NCBI RefSeq assembly: GCF_047123305.1
Contig: NZ_CP138918.1
Coordinates: 1 to 64,000, forward strand
Length of the DNA: 64,000 bases
Source of the DNA: Thalassobius sp047123305
Lineage (GTDB): Bacteria; Pseudomonadota; Alphaproteobacteria; Rhodobacterales; Rhodobacteraceae
Reading direction: 5' to 3'
Part shown: one piece after another, positions 25,835 through 34,245 of the stretch
How the letters are laid out: each line of letters opens with the position of its first letter
Position numbering within the stretch: position 1 is the first letter of the stretch
Notes under the pieces: generated by a model
Told to the model about the DNA's origin: nothing
The model's input: only the letters and a program-made list of their open reading frames with translations
Databases searched by the model: none
Position numbers and translations under genes: made by a program

Positions 25835-25905
25835 CACACCCCTCTCGGTTTGGCGCGATCCTGCGCGAAAGCGCGGGAGGGTGCAAGCGCATGGGAAGTC
25901 CGAAG

Positions 25906-25924
25906 AAACGAACATAAGCGAACA
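25906..25924. promoter_or_regulatory. Probable GlpR site 1
   Basis: AAACGAACATAAGCGAACA repeats the pattern seen at 25987-26006 (shared AAACGAACAT, two variable bases, GCGAA). It lies between the divergent glpR and glpD starts and resembles the TTCG-based GlpR operator pattern of other bacteria. Confidence 0.5.
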
Positions 25925-25986
25925 AACTCCCCGCGTTCGGCCACAAATGATTGAATTTCCAATCAAGTTATTCATCAATGGCCACC

Positions 25987-26006
25987 AAAACGAACATTTG
26001 CGAAAA
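25987..26006. promoter_or_regulatory. Probable GlpR site 2
   Basis: AAAACGAACATTTGCGAAAA is a near copy of site 1, 82 bp apart start to start. It sits immediately upstream of the predicted glpD -35 box, a position suited to repression. Confidence 0.5.
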
Positions 26007-26012
26007 ATAACA

Positions 26013-26040
26013 TTGACTCATCGCGCAAATCCGCTATCCC
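26013..26040 (+). promoter_or_regulatory. Predicted glpD promoter
   Basis: TTGACT (26013-26018) and TATCCC (26035-26040) are separated by 16 bp and lie 28 bp upstream of the glpD ATG. The -10 box is weak; the call rests on the good -35 and its position beside GlpR site 2. Confidence 0.4.
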
Positions 26041-26067
26041 GACAGCAACAACCACAGGAGCCTCCTC

Positions 26068-27666
26068 ATGTCCCTCGTCGACACCAAACCCGAGATCGCA
26101 GACCTCTTTGTCATCGGCGGCGGCATCAATGGCTGCGGCATTGCCCGTGATGCGGCGGGACGTGGCATGTCGGTGCGTCTGGCCGAGATGAACGATCTGG
26201 CCTCGGCCACCTCCTCGGCCTCGACAAAATTGTTTCACGGCGGGTTGCGGTATCTGGAGTATTTTGAGGTCCGGCTGGTGCGCGAGGCCCTGATCGAACG
26301 GGAAACCCTTTTGAAGGCGATGCCGCATATCTCTTGGCCGATGCGCTTTGTGCTGCCGTTTCACAAGGACATGCGGTTTGAATCAGAAACCCCGACCTCG
26401 CGTCTGCTGAAATACGTGATGCCCTGGATGAAAGGCCGCCGTCCGGCTTGGCTGATCCGTCTGGGGCTGTTCATGTATGACAATCTTGGCGGCCGTGAAA
26501 TCCTGCTCGGCACCAAATCTGTGAACCTGAAATCCGGCCCCGAAGGTGCCCCGCTGCAAGAGCGTTTCGCCAAAGCCTTTGAATATTCCGACTGCTGGAT
26601 CGAAGACAGCCGTCTGGTGGTGCTCAATGCCCGCGACGCCGAAAAACGCGGTGCGCGGATCATGACCCGCACCGAGGTCATCTCGGCCCGTCGCGACGGC
26701 GGCATCTGGGAGGTGACCACACGTGACCGTGACAGCGGCGTGGAAGAGGTGCATCAGGCGCGCATGTTGATCAACGCCGGTGGTCCTTGGGTTGGCGACA
26801 TCATTCAAAAAAAGGTCAAAAGCAACTCCCGCGAAGGGGTGCGTCTGGTTCGCGGCAGCCATATCGTGACCAAGAAGCTCTACGATCACGACAAGTGCTA
26901 TTTCTTTCAGGGCGAAGATGGCCGCATCATCTTTGCTATTCCCTACGAGGGCGATTTCACCCTGATCGGCACCACGGATCAGGACCACCCCGATCCCTCT
27001 CAGGCGCCGGTCTGCACCGAGGCTGAACAGGATTACCTCTGCGATTTTGCCAGCAAATATTTCGACCGGTCGGTCACGCGGGACGACATCGTCTGGACCT
27101 ATTCTGGTGTGCGCCCGCTCTATGACGATGGCGCCAGCTCGGCGCAGGCGGCAACGCGGGACTATACGTTGAAGGTGGACAAAGCGGGCGGCGCGCCGCT
27201 GTTGAACATCTTTGGCGGCAAAATCACCACCTATCGCCGCTTGGCCGAAAGCGCGATGGATCTGGTCGCCGAAGAGTTTCCCAAACTGCCGGAGAAATGG
27301 ACCGCGGGGGTGCCGCTGCCCGGTGGCAACTTCGAGGTGCAGAACCGCGACTTCCTGGTGGAACAGCTGATGCGGGACTACAGCTTCCTGTCCCACAAAT
27401 GGGCGCTGCGCCTGATCAAGGCCTATGGCACCGATGCCCCCGTCATGCTGGGAGACACCAGCCGCGTTGAGGATCTGGGCCCCGATTTCGGCGCCACACT
27501 CACCGGACAAGAGGTCGCTTGGCTGATGGACAACGAATATGCGGTCACGGCGGCGGATGTGTTGTGGCGGCGCTCGAAACTGGGCCTGCGGATGAGCAAA
27601 GAACAGGTTGCCACGTTGGAGGCCTGGATGAAATCCCGTCGCAGCAACCGGCCGTTCGCCGCTTGA
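26068..27666 (+). CDS. glpD: Glycerol-3-phosphate dehydrogenase, FAD-dependent
   Basis: The 532-residue protein starts with the FAD-binding VIGGGINGCGIARDAAGRG near residue 13. It has SSASTKLFHGGLRYLEYFE near 51, the flavin-contact INAGGPWVGD near 235, and a C-terminal DAO domain with DDIVWTYSGVRPLYDDG near 346 and FGGKITTYRRLAE near 385. It oxidises glycerol-3-phosphate to dihydroxyacetone phosphate at the inner membrane and passes electrons to quinone. It lies between divergent glpR and downstream glpK, 133 bp apart. That gap shows no other feature. Confidence 0.95.
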   Translation: MSLVDTKPEIADLFVIGGGINGCGIARDAAGRGMSVRLAEMNDLASATSSASTKLFHGGLRYLEYFEVRLVREALIERETLLKAMPHISWPMRFVLPFHKDMRFESETPTSRLLKYVMPWMKGRRPAWLIRLGLFMYDNLGGREILLGTKSVNLKSGPEGAPLQERFAKAFEYSDCWIEDSRLVVLNARDAEKRGARIMTRTEVISARRDGGIWEVTTRDRDSGVEEVHQARMLINAGGPWVGDIIQKKVKSNSREGVRLVRGSHIVTKKLYDHDKCYFFQGEDGRIIFAIPYEGDFTLIGTTDQDHPDPSQAPVCTEAEQDYLCDFASKYFDRSVTRDDIVWTYSGVRPLYDDGASSAQAATRDYTLKVDKAGGAPLLNIFGGKITTYRRLAESAMDLVAEEFPKLPEKWTAGVPLPGGNFEVQNRDFLVEQLMRDYSFLSHKWALRLIKAYGTDAPVMLGDTSRVEDLGPDFGATLTGQEVAWLMDNEYAVTAADVLWRRSKLGLRMSKEQVATLEAWMKSRRSNRPFAA

Positions 27667-27799
27667 GCCCACAGAATTTCGCGCAAGGGTGGTTGATCCC
27701 GCCCCTGCGTTGCGGCCACTCTGGCCCTTGGTGGTTGTGGAGGCGACCGCCCAATTGAAAACCAAAGACCCGAGACTTGTCTTTTGAGGGGGGACGTCA

Positions 27800-29290
27800 A
27801 TGACACATGTGCTGGCCATCGACCAAGGCACCACATCTTCGCGCGCCATTCTGTTTGACAGCGACCTGAAGGTGGTCGCCTCCGCGCAGGAGGAATTTCC
27901 GCAGCATTTCCCCGCCTCGGGCTGGGTCGAACATGACCCTGCGGACCTCTGGTCCACCACCGCCGGCACCTGCCGCGCCGCTATTGAACGGGCGGGGCTG
28001 AAACCCGAAGACATCACCGCCATAGGCATCACCAACCAGCGCGAAACCACGCTGGTCTGGGACAAAATCACGGGAGAACCGATCCACAACGCCATTGTCT
28101 GGCAGGACCGTCGCACAGCGGATCACTGCGCCGCCCTTCGCGACGGTGGTCATGAAGAGATGTTCACCGACCGCACCGGTCTGTTACTGGATCCCTATTT
28201 CTCGGGCACCAAACTGGCCTGGCTGCTGGACAATGTGGATGGCGCGCGGGCCCGCGCTGAGGCGGGTGAGTTGCTGTTTGGCACCGTTGATTGCTTCCTG
28301 ATCTGGAAACTCACCGGTGGTGCAGTCCATGCCACCGACGCCACCAACGCTGCCCGCACCCTGCTCTATGATATTCGCAAGGGCCGCTGGAGCCAGACCA
28401 TTTGCGACCTCCTGAACATCCCGATGGTGATGCTGCCCGATGTCAAGGATTGCGCCGCCGATTTCGGCACCACCCGCGCCGATCTTTTTGGCCGCGAAAT
28501 CCCGATCACCGGGGTTGCAGGCGACCAACAAGCCGCCACGGTTGGGCAGGCCTGCTTCCAGCCAGGGATGCTGAAATCCACCTATGGCACCGGCTGTTTT
28601 GCGCTGCTGAACACCGGTGAGACACCGGTCCGGTCGAACAACCGGCTCTTGACCACCATCGCCTATCAGCTGGACGGCAAACCGACCTATGCGCTGGAAG
28701 GTTCGATCTTTATCGCAGGTGCGGTGGTGCAATGGCTGCGGGACGGGTTGCAGATCATCCGCGAGGCCAAGGAAACCCAGCCCCTCGCCGAAGGGGCGGA
28801 TCCGGCCCAGAACGTCATCATGGTGCCCGCCTTCACCGGGCTTGGCGCGCCTTACTGGAATGCCGAATGCCGCGGCGCTGTTTACGGGCTGACCCGCAAC
28901 TCTGGCCCGGCCGAATTTGCCAAGGCAGCACTGGAAAGCGTTGGCTACCAGACCCGTGACTTGCTGGAGGCGATGACCGCCGACTGGGCGGGCCATGAGG
29001 GGGGCGAACAGGTGCTGCGGGTGGACGGCGGCATGAGCGCCTCGGACTGGGCGATGCAATTCCTGTCCGACATCCTTGGCGCGCCGGTGGACCGGCCCGA
29101 GGTTCTGGAAACCACCGCCCTTGGCGCGGCCTGGCTGGCGGGCATGCAGGCGGGGATCTATCCCGATATGGAAGGTTTTGCCAAAAGCTGGGCCTTGCAG
29201 AACCGCTTTGCCCCTGAGATGGCTGCAGAGACCCGAGACCAGAAATACGCGGGCTGGCAACGGGCGGTTCAGGCGACGCTCAGCGTATGA
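27800..29290 (+). CDS. glpK: Glycerol kinase
   Basis: The 496-residue protein is a FGGY-family kinase with all GlpK hallmarks: IDQGTTSSRAILFD near residue 6, GITNQRETTLVWDK near 76, YFSGTKLAWLLDNV near 133, GTVDCFLIWKLTGG near 161, and the ATP site GMLKSTYGTGCFALLNTG near 256. It phosphorylates imported glycerol to glycerol-3-phosphate, the GlpD substrate. A GAGGGGGGAC ribosome site precedes the ATG. Its stop overlaps the next gene by 4 bp. No glycerol transporter gene is present in this window. Confidence 0.96.
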   Translation: MTHVLAIDQGTTSSRAILFDSDLKVVASAQEEFPQHFPASGWVEHDPADLWSTTAGTCRAAIERAGLKPEDITAIGITNQRETTLVWDKITGEPIHNAIVWQDRRTADHCAALRDGGHEEMFTDRTGLLLDPYFSGTKLAWLLDNVDGARARAEAGELLFGTVDCFLIWKLTGGAVHATDATNAARTLLYDIRKGRWSQTICDLLNIPMVMLPDVKDCAADFGTTRADLFGREIPITGVAGDQQAATVGQACFQPGMLKSTYGTGCFALLNTGETPVRSNNRLLTTIAYQLDGKPTYALEGSIFIAGAVVQWLRDGLQIIREAKETQPLAEGADPAQNVIMVPAFTGLGAPYWNAECRGAVYGLTRNSGPAEFAKAALESVGYQTRDLLEAMTADWAGHEGGEQVLRVDGGMSASDWAMQFLSDILGAPVDRPEVLETTALGAAWLAGMQAGIYPDMEGFAKSWALQNRFAPEMAAETRDQKYAGWQRAVQATLSV

Positions 29291-30423
29291 CACCATTCGG
29301 ATTTGCCAGCGCCGCCCGTATCCGGTTTGGACGCGGGGTGATCGCCGAGACGCCCGAGGCGATCGCCGCGCGCGGCCGCCGGGTGTTTCTGGTGCAGGGC
29401 AAATCCGGCCGTTTCAGCGATCAGCTGATTGCGCCTTTGAGGGCCAAAGGTGTGCAGATCGTGCCGTTCACCTGCGACAAGGAACCGGACCTGCCAATGC
29501 TGGAATCCGCCGTTGCAGCGGCACAGGCGGGTGGTGTTGACTGCGTTGCCGCCCTTGGCGGTGGTGCCGTGATAGATCTGGGCAAGGCGGTTGCAGCGCT
29601 GGCACCCTCTAAGTCTGCGGCGATGGATCATCTCGAGGTGGTTGGCAAAGGCCTGCCGCTTGCCGCCGCGCCGCTGCCTTTCATCGCCATGCCCACCACC
29701 GCGGGCACCGGCGCCGAGGTCACCAAAAACGCAGTTATTGCCGTGCCCGAACACGCCCGCAAAGTGTCCCTGCGCGATGACCGGATGCTGGCGGATCTGG
29801 CGCTGGTGGATCCAGCATTGACCGATGGCACCCCCAAAGCCGTGACGCTGGCCTCCGGCCTTGATGCTGTGACGCAAGTGATAGAGCCCTATCTGTGCAG
29901 CCGCGCCAATCCGCTGGTGGATGCCCTCTGCCGCGAAGCCATCCCGCGCGGGCTGACCGCCCTGCGGGTGCTGATGGATCGCGAAGATCCTGCGGCCCGC
30001 GATGACCTTGCCTTCACCAGCCTCTGTGGTGGGCTGGCGCTGGCCAATGCCGGGCTGGGTGCGGTGCATGGTCTGGCAGGCGTGATCGGCGGCATCGCCC
30101 CGAATGCACCACATGGGGCGGTCTGCGGCGCGCTGTTGCCACATGTGCTGACTGCCAACCGCGCCGCCACCACACATCTGCCAGAGGTGCAGGATCGGAT
30201 GGATCAGGTCATGGACTGGATTGCGGGCAGCCTCACCCTGCGTCAGGGCAGCCTTGCGGACTGGGTCAACCGTCAGGGCCTGCCGCGTCTATCGGACATG
30301 GGCGTTGCGCCAGAGGATCACCCCCGCATTGCGAAGGATGCCGCGGCCTCTTCCTCGATGAAGGCCAACCCGGTGACCCTGTCATCCAACACGTTGGAAC
30401 AGATCCTCGCCAATGCCGGCTGA
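29287..30423 (+). CDS. Iron-type alcohol dehydrogenase with an altered metal site
   Basis: The 378-residue protein is a group III (iron-type) alcohol dehydrogenase: ALGGGAVIDLGKAVAAL near residue 95, PTTAGTGAEVTKNAV near 137, GLDAVTQVIEPYL near 195, and GAVHGLAGVIGG plus NAPHGAVCGALLPHV for the downstream histidines. In the metal motif normally read as DxxxH, the first His is Gln (DAVTQ). It overlaps glpK as ATGA, which points to a role in glycerol or C3 aldehyde/alcohol metabolism. The substrate is unknown. Confidence 0.85.
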   Translation: MTPFGFASAARIRFGRGVIAETPEAIAARGRRVFLVQGKSGRFSDQLIAPLRAKGVQIVPFTCDKEPDLPMLESAVAAAQAGGVDCVAALGGGAVIDLGKAVAALAPSKSAAMDHLEVVGKGLPLAAAPLPFIAMPTTAGTGAEVTKNAVIAVPEHARKVSLRDDRMLADLALVDPALTDGTPKAVTLASGLDAVTQVIEPYLCSRANPLVDALCREAIPRGLTALRVLMDREDPAARDDLAFTSLCGGLALANAGLGAVHGLAGVIGGIAPNAPHGAVCGALLPHVLTANRAATTHLPEVQDRMDQVMDWIAGSLTLRQGSLADWVNRQGLPRLSDMGVAPEDHPRIAKDAAASSSMKANPVTLSSNTLEQILANAG

Positions 30424-30426
30424 GGC

Positions 30427-31203
30427 TTAGACCTTGGCAATCAGCTCGCGCATGGAGGTTACGTTCATACGTTTGTAGGCCTTTTTGCGATGGGTGATCA
30501 CGGTGGTTTCCCCCACCCCCAGAATCTCGGCAATCTCCGCCGCCGTGCGCCCCTTGATGGTCAGCGCCGCCACTTCGCGTTCACGTTTGGTCAGGCTGGG
30601 ATAGGTCAGCGCCAATCGCGCCTGCACATCCTGATCCGCCGCTTCGGTCTGTTGCAGGGTCATGGAAACATGGCGTTCCGCCGAGGCCATTATGACAGAC
30701 ATCACCGCGATCAACCCGTCCCGCGCCTCAATCGCATAGGTGCCAAATTCGCTGGAGCTGTAGAGGCTGACCGCCAGCCCAAACCCCGCCCGACGCCGCA
30801 CCATGCTGACCCGGCTGGTGATGCCCGGCAGGTCGTAGCAGTCACGCCGGTAAGTGAAGGATTCCAGATCTCCCGCTTCGTGATGGGTGAAGAAATCGCC
30901 CTCACCCTCCGCCCCCAATAGCAGCTCCGCATTGCGGTCCCCCGCCCAATGGCGGCGGTAGCCCTCGGCCGCACGTTCCGCCCGTTGTTGCCCAAGGCGG
31001 GACGCGGTGCCCATCAACAAGGGGGACTCGCGGTCGCCTTCGCAATAGAGCGACGCAAAATCCGCCCCGGTCAAAGGATGCGCAAACGCCAGCGCCGCCT
31101 CGATAAACGTAGGCTGGCCGATGGCTGTGATGAGCGCCGTGCTGGCACTCAGCGGGGCCAGCACATCGGGCAACGGGTGGGTCAATTGGAAGTCTTCGCG
31201 CAT
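30427..31203 (-). CDS. LuxR-type response regulator, divergent from the deiodinase homologue
   Basis: The 258-residue protein ends with a LuxR/GerE helix-turn-helix (LTKREREVAALTIKGRTAAEIAEILGVGETTVITHRKKAYKR region, with the usual spacing). The N-terminal 180 residues look like a small-molecule sensing fold (autoinducer-binding or GAF-like) but carry no motif I can assign. No LuxI-type synthase is nearby, so it would be a LuxR solo. I chose ATG 31203; a start at 31281 adds 26 residues and cannot be excluded. It runs divergently from the nitroreductase-family gene and convergently with the alcohol dehydrogenase gene. Confidence 0.8.
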   Translation of the reverse strand: MREDFQLTHPLPDVLAPLSASTALITAIGQPTFIEAALAFAHPLTGADFASLYCEGDRESPLLMGTASRLGQQRAERAAEGYRRHWAGDRNAELLLGAEGEGDFFTHHEAGDLESFTYRRDCYDLPGITSRVSMVRRRAGFGLAVSLYSSSEFGTYAIEARDGLIAVMSVIMASAERHVSMTLQQTEAADQDVQARLALTYPSLTKREREVAALTIKGRTAAEIAEILGVGETTVITHRKKAYKRMNVTSMRELIAKV

Positions 31204-31324
31204 ATCGGGGCCTTGGGATCGTGGGGTGCCGGAAACTGCCCCCTCCTCATATCTGAGGAATGCCTGCCCCGCCAGTGCCACTTACCCTGTCCGCAACACA
31301 GCCCAAAGACCAGAAAGGCCCGCC

Positions 31325-32017
31325 ATGTTTTCCCGCGATCATATTGAATACCTGCCCGTTGACTTGCCCGACCGGCTGCAGATGACAGACGCCGAAATGG
31401 CCGAAGCAGCGCAAGCCTTTTACCAGCATATGAAAAAACGCCATACAGTGCGGGACTATTCCGACCGGCCCGTATCCCGCGAAGTAATCGAGGACTGCAT
31501 CCGCACCGCCGGCACCGCGCCGTCGGGGGCGAACCACCAGCCCTGGCATTTTGTGGCAATCGCCAACCCCGAGATGAAACGCCGTGTGCGTGAAGCCGCC
31601 GAGGAGGAGGAACGCCGCTTTTACGATGGCGGCGCAGGGGATGAATGGCTGAAAGCGCTGGAGCCCATTGGCACCAATGACCACAAACCCCATCTGGAAG
31701 AAGCCCCCTGGCTGATTGTGATCTTTGCCCAGCGGTGGGGCCATTTTGACGATGGCACCCGGTTCAAGAACTACTACGTGCCAGAAAGCACCGGCATTGC
31801 CTCGGGCTTCTTGCTAGCGGCTTTGCACCACGCGGGGCTGGTCAGCCTGACCCACACACCCAATCCGATGCGGTTCCTGAACAAAATGCTGGGGCGACCG
31901 GAATCCGAAAAGCCGATCATGATTGTCGCCGTGGGCCACCCCCGCGCGGATGCGCAGGTGCCGAAAGTGGCGAAGATGAAAAAGCCGTTGGAGGAAATCC
32001 TCACCGTCGCGGAATAA
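31325..32017 (+). CDS. Iodotyrosine deiodinase-like flavoprotein (nitroreductase superfamily)
   Basis: The 230-residue protein has FMN-binding RHTVRDYSDRPV near residue 40 and GTAPSGANHQPWHFV near 64, and a C-terminal LLAALHHAGLVSLTHTPNP. It follows vertebrate iodotyrosine deiodinase (IYD) closely. The IYD substrate-clamping residues Glu, Tyr and Lys are all present at the right spacing (EEEERRFY, then Lys 21 residues after the Tyr). The family removes iodide, bromide or chloride from halotyrosines reductively with FMN. No membrane anchor is visible, as in other bacterial IYDs. The ATG at 31325 matches the family N-terminus. A general nitroreductase role is the alternative. Confidence 0.85.
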   Translation: MFSRDHIEYLPVDLPDRLQMTDAEMAEAAQAFYQHMKKRHTVRDYSDRPVSREVIEDCIRTAGTAPSGANHQPWHFVAIANPEMKRRVREAAEEEERRFYDGGAGDEWLKALEPIGTNDHKPHLEEAPWLIVIFAQRWGHFDDGTRFKNYYVPESTGIASGFLLAALHHAGLVSLTHTPNPMRFLNKMLGRPESEKPIMIVAVGHPRADAQVPKVAKMKKPLEEILTVAE

Positions 32018-32072
32018 CGCGCGACATCAGACAATTGCTGGTCCGCTCTGACGGAACGGACCATGCATCGCC

Positions 32073-33206
32073 TCAGACCACAGAACAGGTGCTCAGGTCA
32101 CCTTTGATCCGGATCAGCGGGCTGGGTTTGCCCAAGGCGAAAGACCCGATCCCCTCGGCCAGCCCCATCAGGCGGGCAGGTACGTGGGTGGCGGCACGCA
32201 GCGCAATTTCCAGCGGCACATCAACCTGTTGATGCATCACCCGTACCGCGGTGGTCAGATCCAGATCGGCCCCTGCCAGCGTGCCATCGGGCAGTGTCAA
32301 ACGCCCGCCTTCGCGGGAAATCACCCGCCCTTCGAGATGGAACTCTGACACATCGGTGCCCGCAGGCGCCATTGCGTCAGACACCAGAAAAATCTCGCCC
32401 GGCCCCTGTTTGGCGTCCCATGCCGCGCGGATCGTTGCGGGGTGCACATGCACCGCATCCGCAATCAGCCCCGCCGAGGCGGTTCCGCTGTGCAGCACCG
32501 CGCCAACAAGACCCGGCTCACGGTTGCCCATCTGGCTCATCGCGTTGAACAGATGCGTGGCGCATTGTGCGCCTGCCGCGAAATAGGCGGCGCAGGTGGC
32601 GAAATCCGCATCGGTGTGCCCCAAGGACACAACCGCCCCCGCCTCGACCAGCGCCTTCACCTGATCCACGGTCACGTTTTCCGGTGCGACGGTCAGCATC
32701 AGCGCAGGCAGATCGGCTGCCGCCTGCAACAGCATCGCCAGATCACCGTCATTCATCGGGCGGATCAGGGCGGCGTCATGCGCACCTTTGCGCGCGACCG
32801 ACAGGTGCGGGCCTTCCAGATGCAGACCGGCAATGCCTTCGATCCCTGCAGCGATCGCCTCTTTCACAATGGCGATGGTCGCTTCGGTTTTGGCCAGCGT
32901 GTTGGTGATCAGGGTCGGCAGGATATGGGTTGCCCCCAAACGACGATGCGCCGCGCCCATCCGGCGCAGCGTGTCCAGTGACAAGTCATCATTCAGCATG
33001 ATCCCGTCACCGCCATTGACCTGCAGATCGACATAGCCGGGGCTGAGGATATCGCCACCCAGATCCACGATCTCACCTTCACGGCCGACAAAGTCTTCGG
33101 AGCCAATGGCCGTCACCGCACCACCGACAACCCGCAGCGCATAGCCGTTGTGCAGGCGTTCCCCATCAAAGATGGGGCCGCCCAGATATGTGATGACCTC
33201 GGTCAT
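32073..33206 (-). CDS. nagA: N-acetylglucosamine-6-phosphate deacetylase
   Basis: The 377-residue amidohydrolase has SPGYVDLQVNGGDG near residue 55, GLHLEGPHLS near 125 (metal-binding Glu), VSLGHTDADF near 191, CATHLFNAMSQMGNREPG near 212, and FLVSDAMAPAG near 270 with the catalytic Asp. It releases acetate from GlcNAc-6-phosphate to give glucosamine-6-phosphate. The ATG at 33206 overlaps the SIS-deaminase stop as ATGA; the longer frame to 33326 would run into that gene. It is last in a four-gene minus-strand amino-sugar operon. Confidence 0.94.
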   Translation of the reverse strand: MTEVITYLGGPIFDGERLHNGYALRVVGGAVTAIGSEDFVGREGEIVDLGGDILSPGYVDLQVNGGDGIMLNDDLSLDTLRRMGAAHRRLGATHILPTLITNTLAKTEATIAIVKEAIAAGIEGIAGLHLEGPHLSVARKGAHDAALIRPMNDGDLAMLLQAAADLPALMLTVAPENVTVDQVKALVEAGAVVSLGHTDADFATCAAYFAAGAQCATHLFNAMSQMGNREPGLVGAVLHSGTASAGLIADAVHVHPATIRAAWDAKQGPGEIFLVSDAMAPAGTDVSEFHLEGRVISREGGRLTLPDGTLAGADLDLTTAVRVMHQQVDVPLEIALRAATHVPARLMGLAEGIGSFALGKPSPLIRIKGDLSTCSVV

Positions 33207-34228
33207 ACCGTTTCCGTGACTTTTTTCAGATGCCGCGGGGCGTCCGGGTTGATGCCCATCTTGGCCGCCACCTGTTCCACCATCGCATAGAAGGACACCG
33301 CCAGCGGGATCGGATCGGTCAGCCAATGATCGGTGCGCACATGGTCCAGCGCATTGGCGGTTTTGACCTTGTCGGAGGTCACAAACACCTGCGCACCCTT
33401 GCCGGCAATCGTGTCGGCCACCTCAACCAGCGAAGCCTCCGCCGCATCTGCGGCTGCAAAACCAAGCACCGGGAAGCCCGCATCAACGATGGACACCGGA
33501 CCATGCAGCACCTCAGCCGAAGAGAAGCTCTCGGCGTGGATCTGGCAGGTCTCTTTGAACTTCAGAGCCGCCTCATTGGAAACGGCCCAGCTGGGGCCAC
33601 GGCCCAGGGTATAAAGCGAATCGCCCGAGATTGTGTCAACAACCGCCGACCAGTCACATTTGGTCGCCGCCTCCAACTGTGCGGGCAGCGCTTTGATCGC
33701 GGCGAGCAGCGCGGCGTCCTGTTTGATTTCGGCCAGCAGCCACAGTCCGGTCACCAGCGAGGTCACATAGGTCTTGGTCGCCGCAACCGAGATTTCGGGA
33801 CCTGCATGGATCGGCAGGGTTTTGGTCGAGGCCTGGGCCAGCGCCGAGTCGGCATTGTTGGTGATCGCCACCGAATAGGCGCCCGCGCCGGTCAGCTGTT
33901 CGGCCAGACGCACAATGTCCGGGCTGGCGCCCGACTGCGACACGCCGATGCACAGGGCACCCTCTGCCTTCAGCGGGGCGTTATAGATCGATGCAACCGA
34001 CGGCCCTACTGAGGCGATGGGCAGTCCCAGCAGCAGTTCGGAGGCGTATTTCAGATAGGTGCAGGCATGATCCGAGGAGCCGCGCGCAACCGAGATCAGG
34101 TACCGGATATCCGCCGCCCGCACATCCGCAGCCGCCGCCTGAACGGCCCCTGCCCCTTCGGTCAGCAGGCGGTCAACCGCCACCGGGATTTCTTCGATTT
34201 CACGGCGCATCTGAGTGGTTTGGGACAT
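33203..34228 (-). CDS. SIS-domain glucosamine-6-phosphate deaminase (GlmS-isomerase-like, NagB-II type)
   Basis: The 341-residue protein contains two SIS domains and no N-terminal glutaminase domain. Motifs include ARGSSDHACTYLKYASE near residue 48, CIGVSQSGASPDIV near 92, AATKTYVTSLVTGL near 150, LGRGPSWAVSNEAALKFKETC near 208, and the C-terminal NPDAPRHLKKVTETV typical of GlmS-type isomerases. In an operon with nagA, the likely reaction is conversion of glucosamine-6-phosphate to fructose-6-phosphate and ammonia, replacing classical NagB, which is absent here. Confidence 0.88.
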   Translation of the reverse strand: MSQTTQMRREIEEIPVAVDRLLTEGAGAVQAAAADVRAADIRYLISVARGSSDHACTYLKYASELLLGLPIASVGPSVASIYNAPLKAEGALCIGVSQSGASPDIVRLAEQLTGAGAYSVAITNNADSALAQASTKTLPIHAGPEISVAATKTYVTSLVTGLWLLAEIKQDAALLAAIKALPAQLEAATKCDWSAVVDTISGDSLYTLGRGPSWAVSNEAALKFKETCQIHAESFSSAEVLHGPVSIVDAGFPVLGFAAADAAEASLVEVADTIAGKGAQVFVTSDKVKTANALDHVRTDHWLTDPIPLAVSFYAMVEQVAAKMGINPDAPRHLKKVTETV

Positions 34229-34245
34229 GGGAGGAAGCCTTCGTG

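Noticed and set aside
26383..28116. 577-residue open frame on the minus strand
   Set aside because: Antisense shadow of glpD and the glpK start; high GC third positions keep this frame open. No family motifs.
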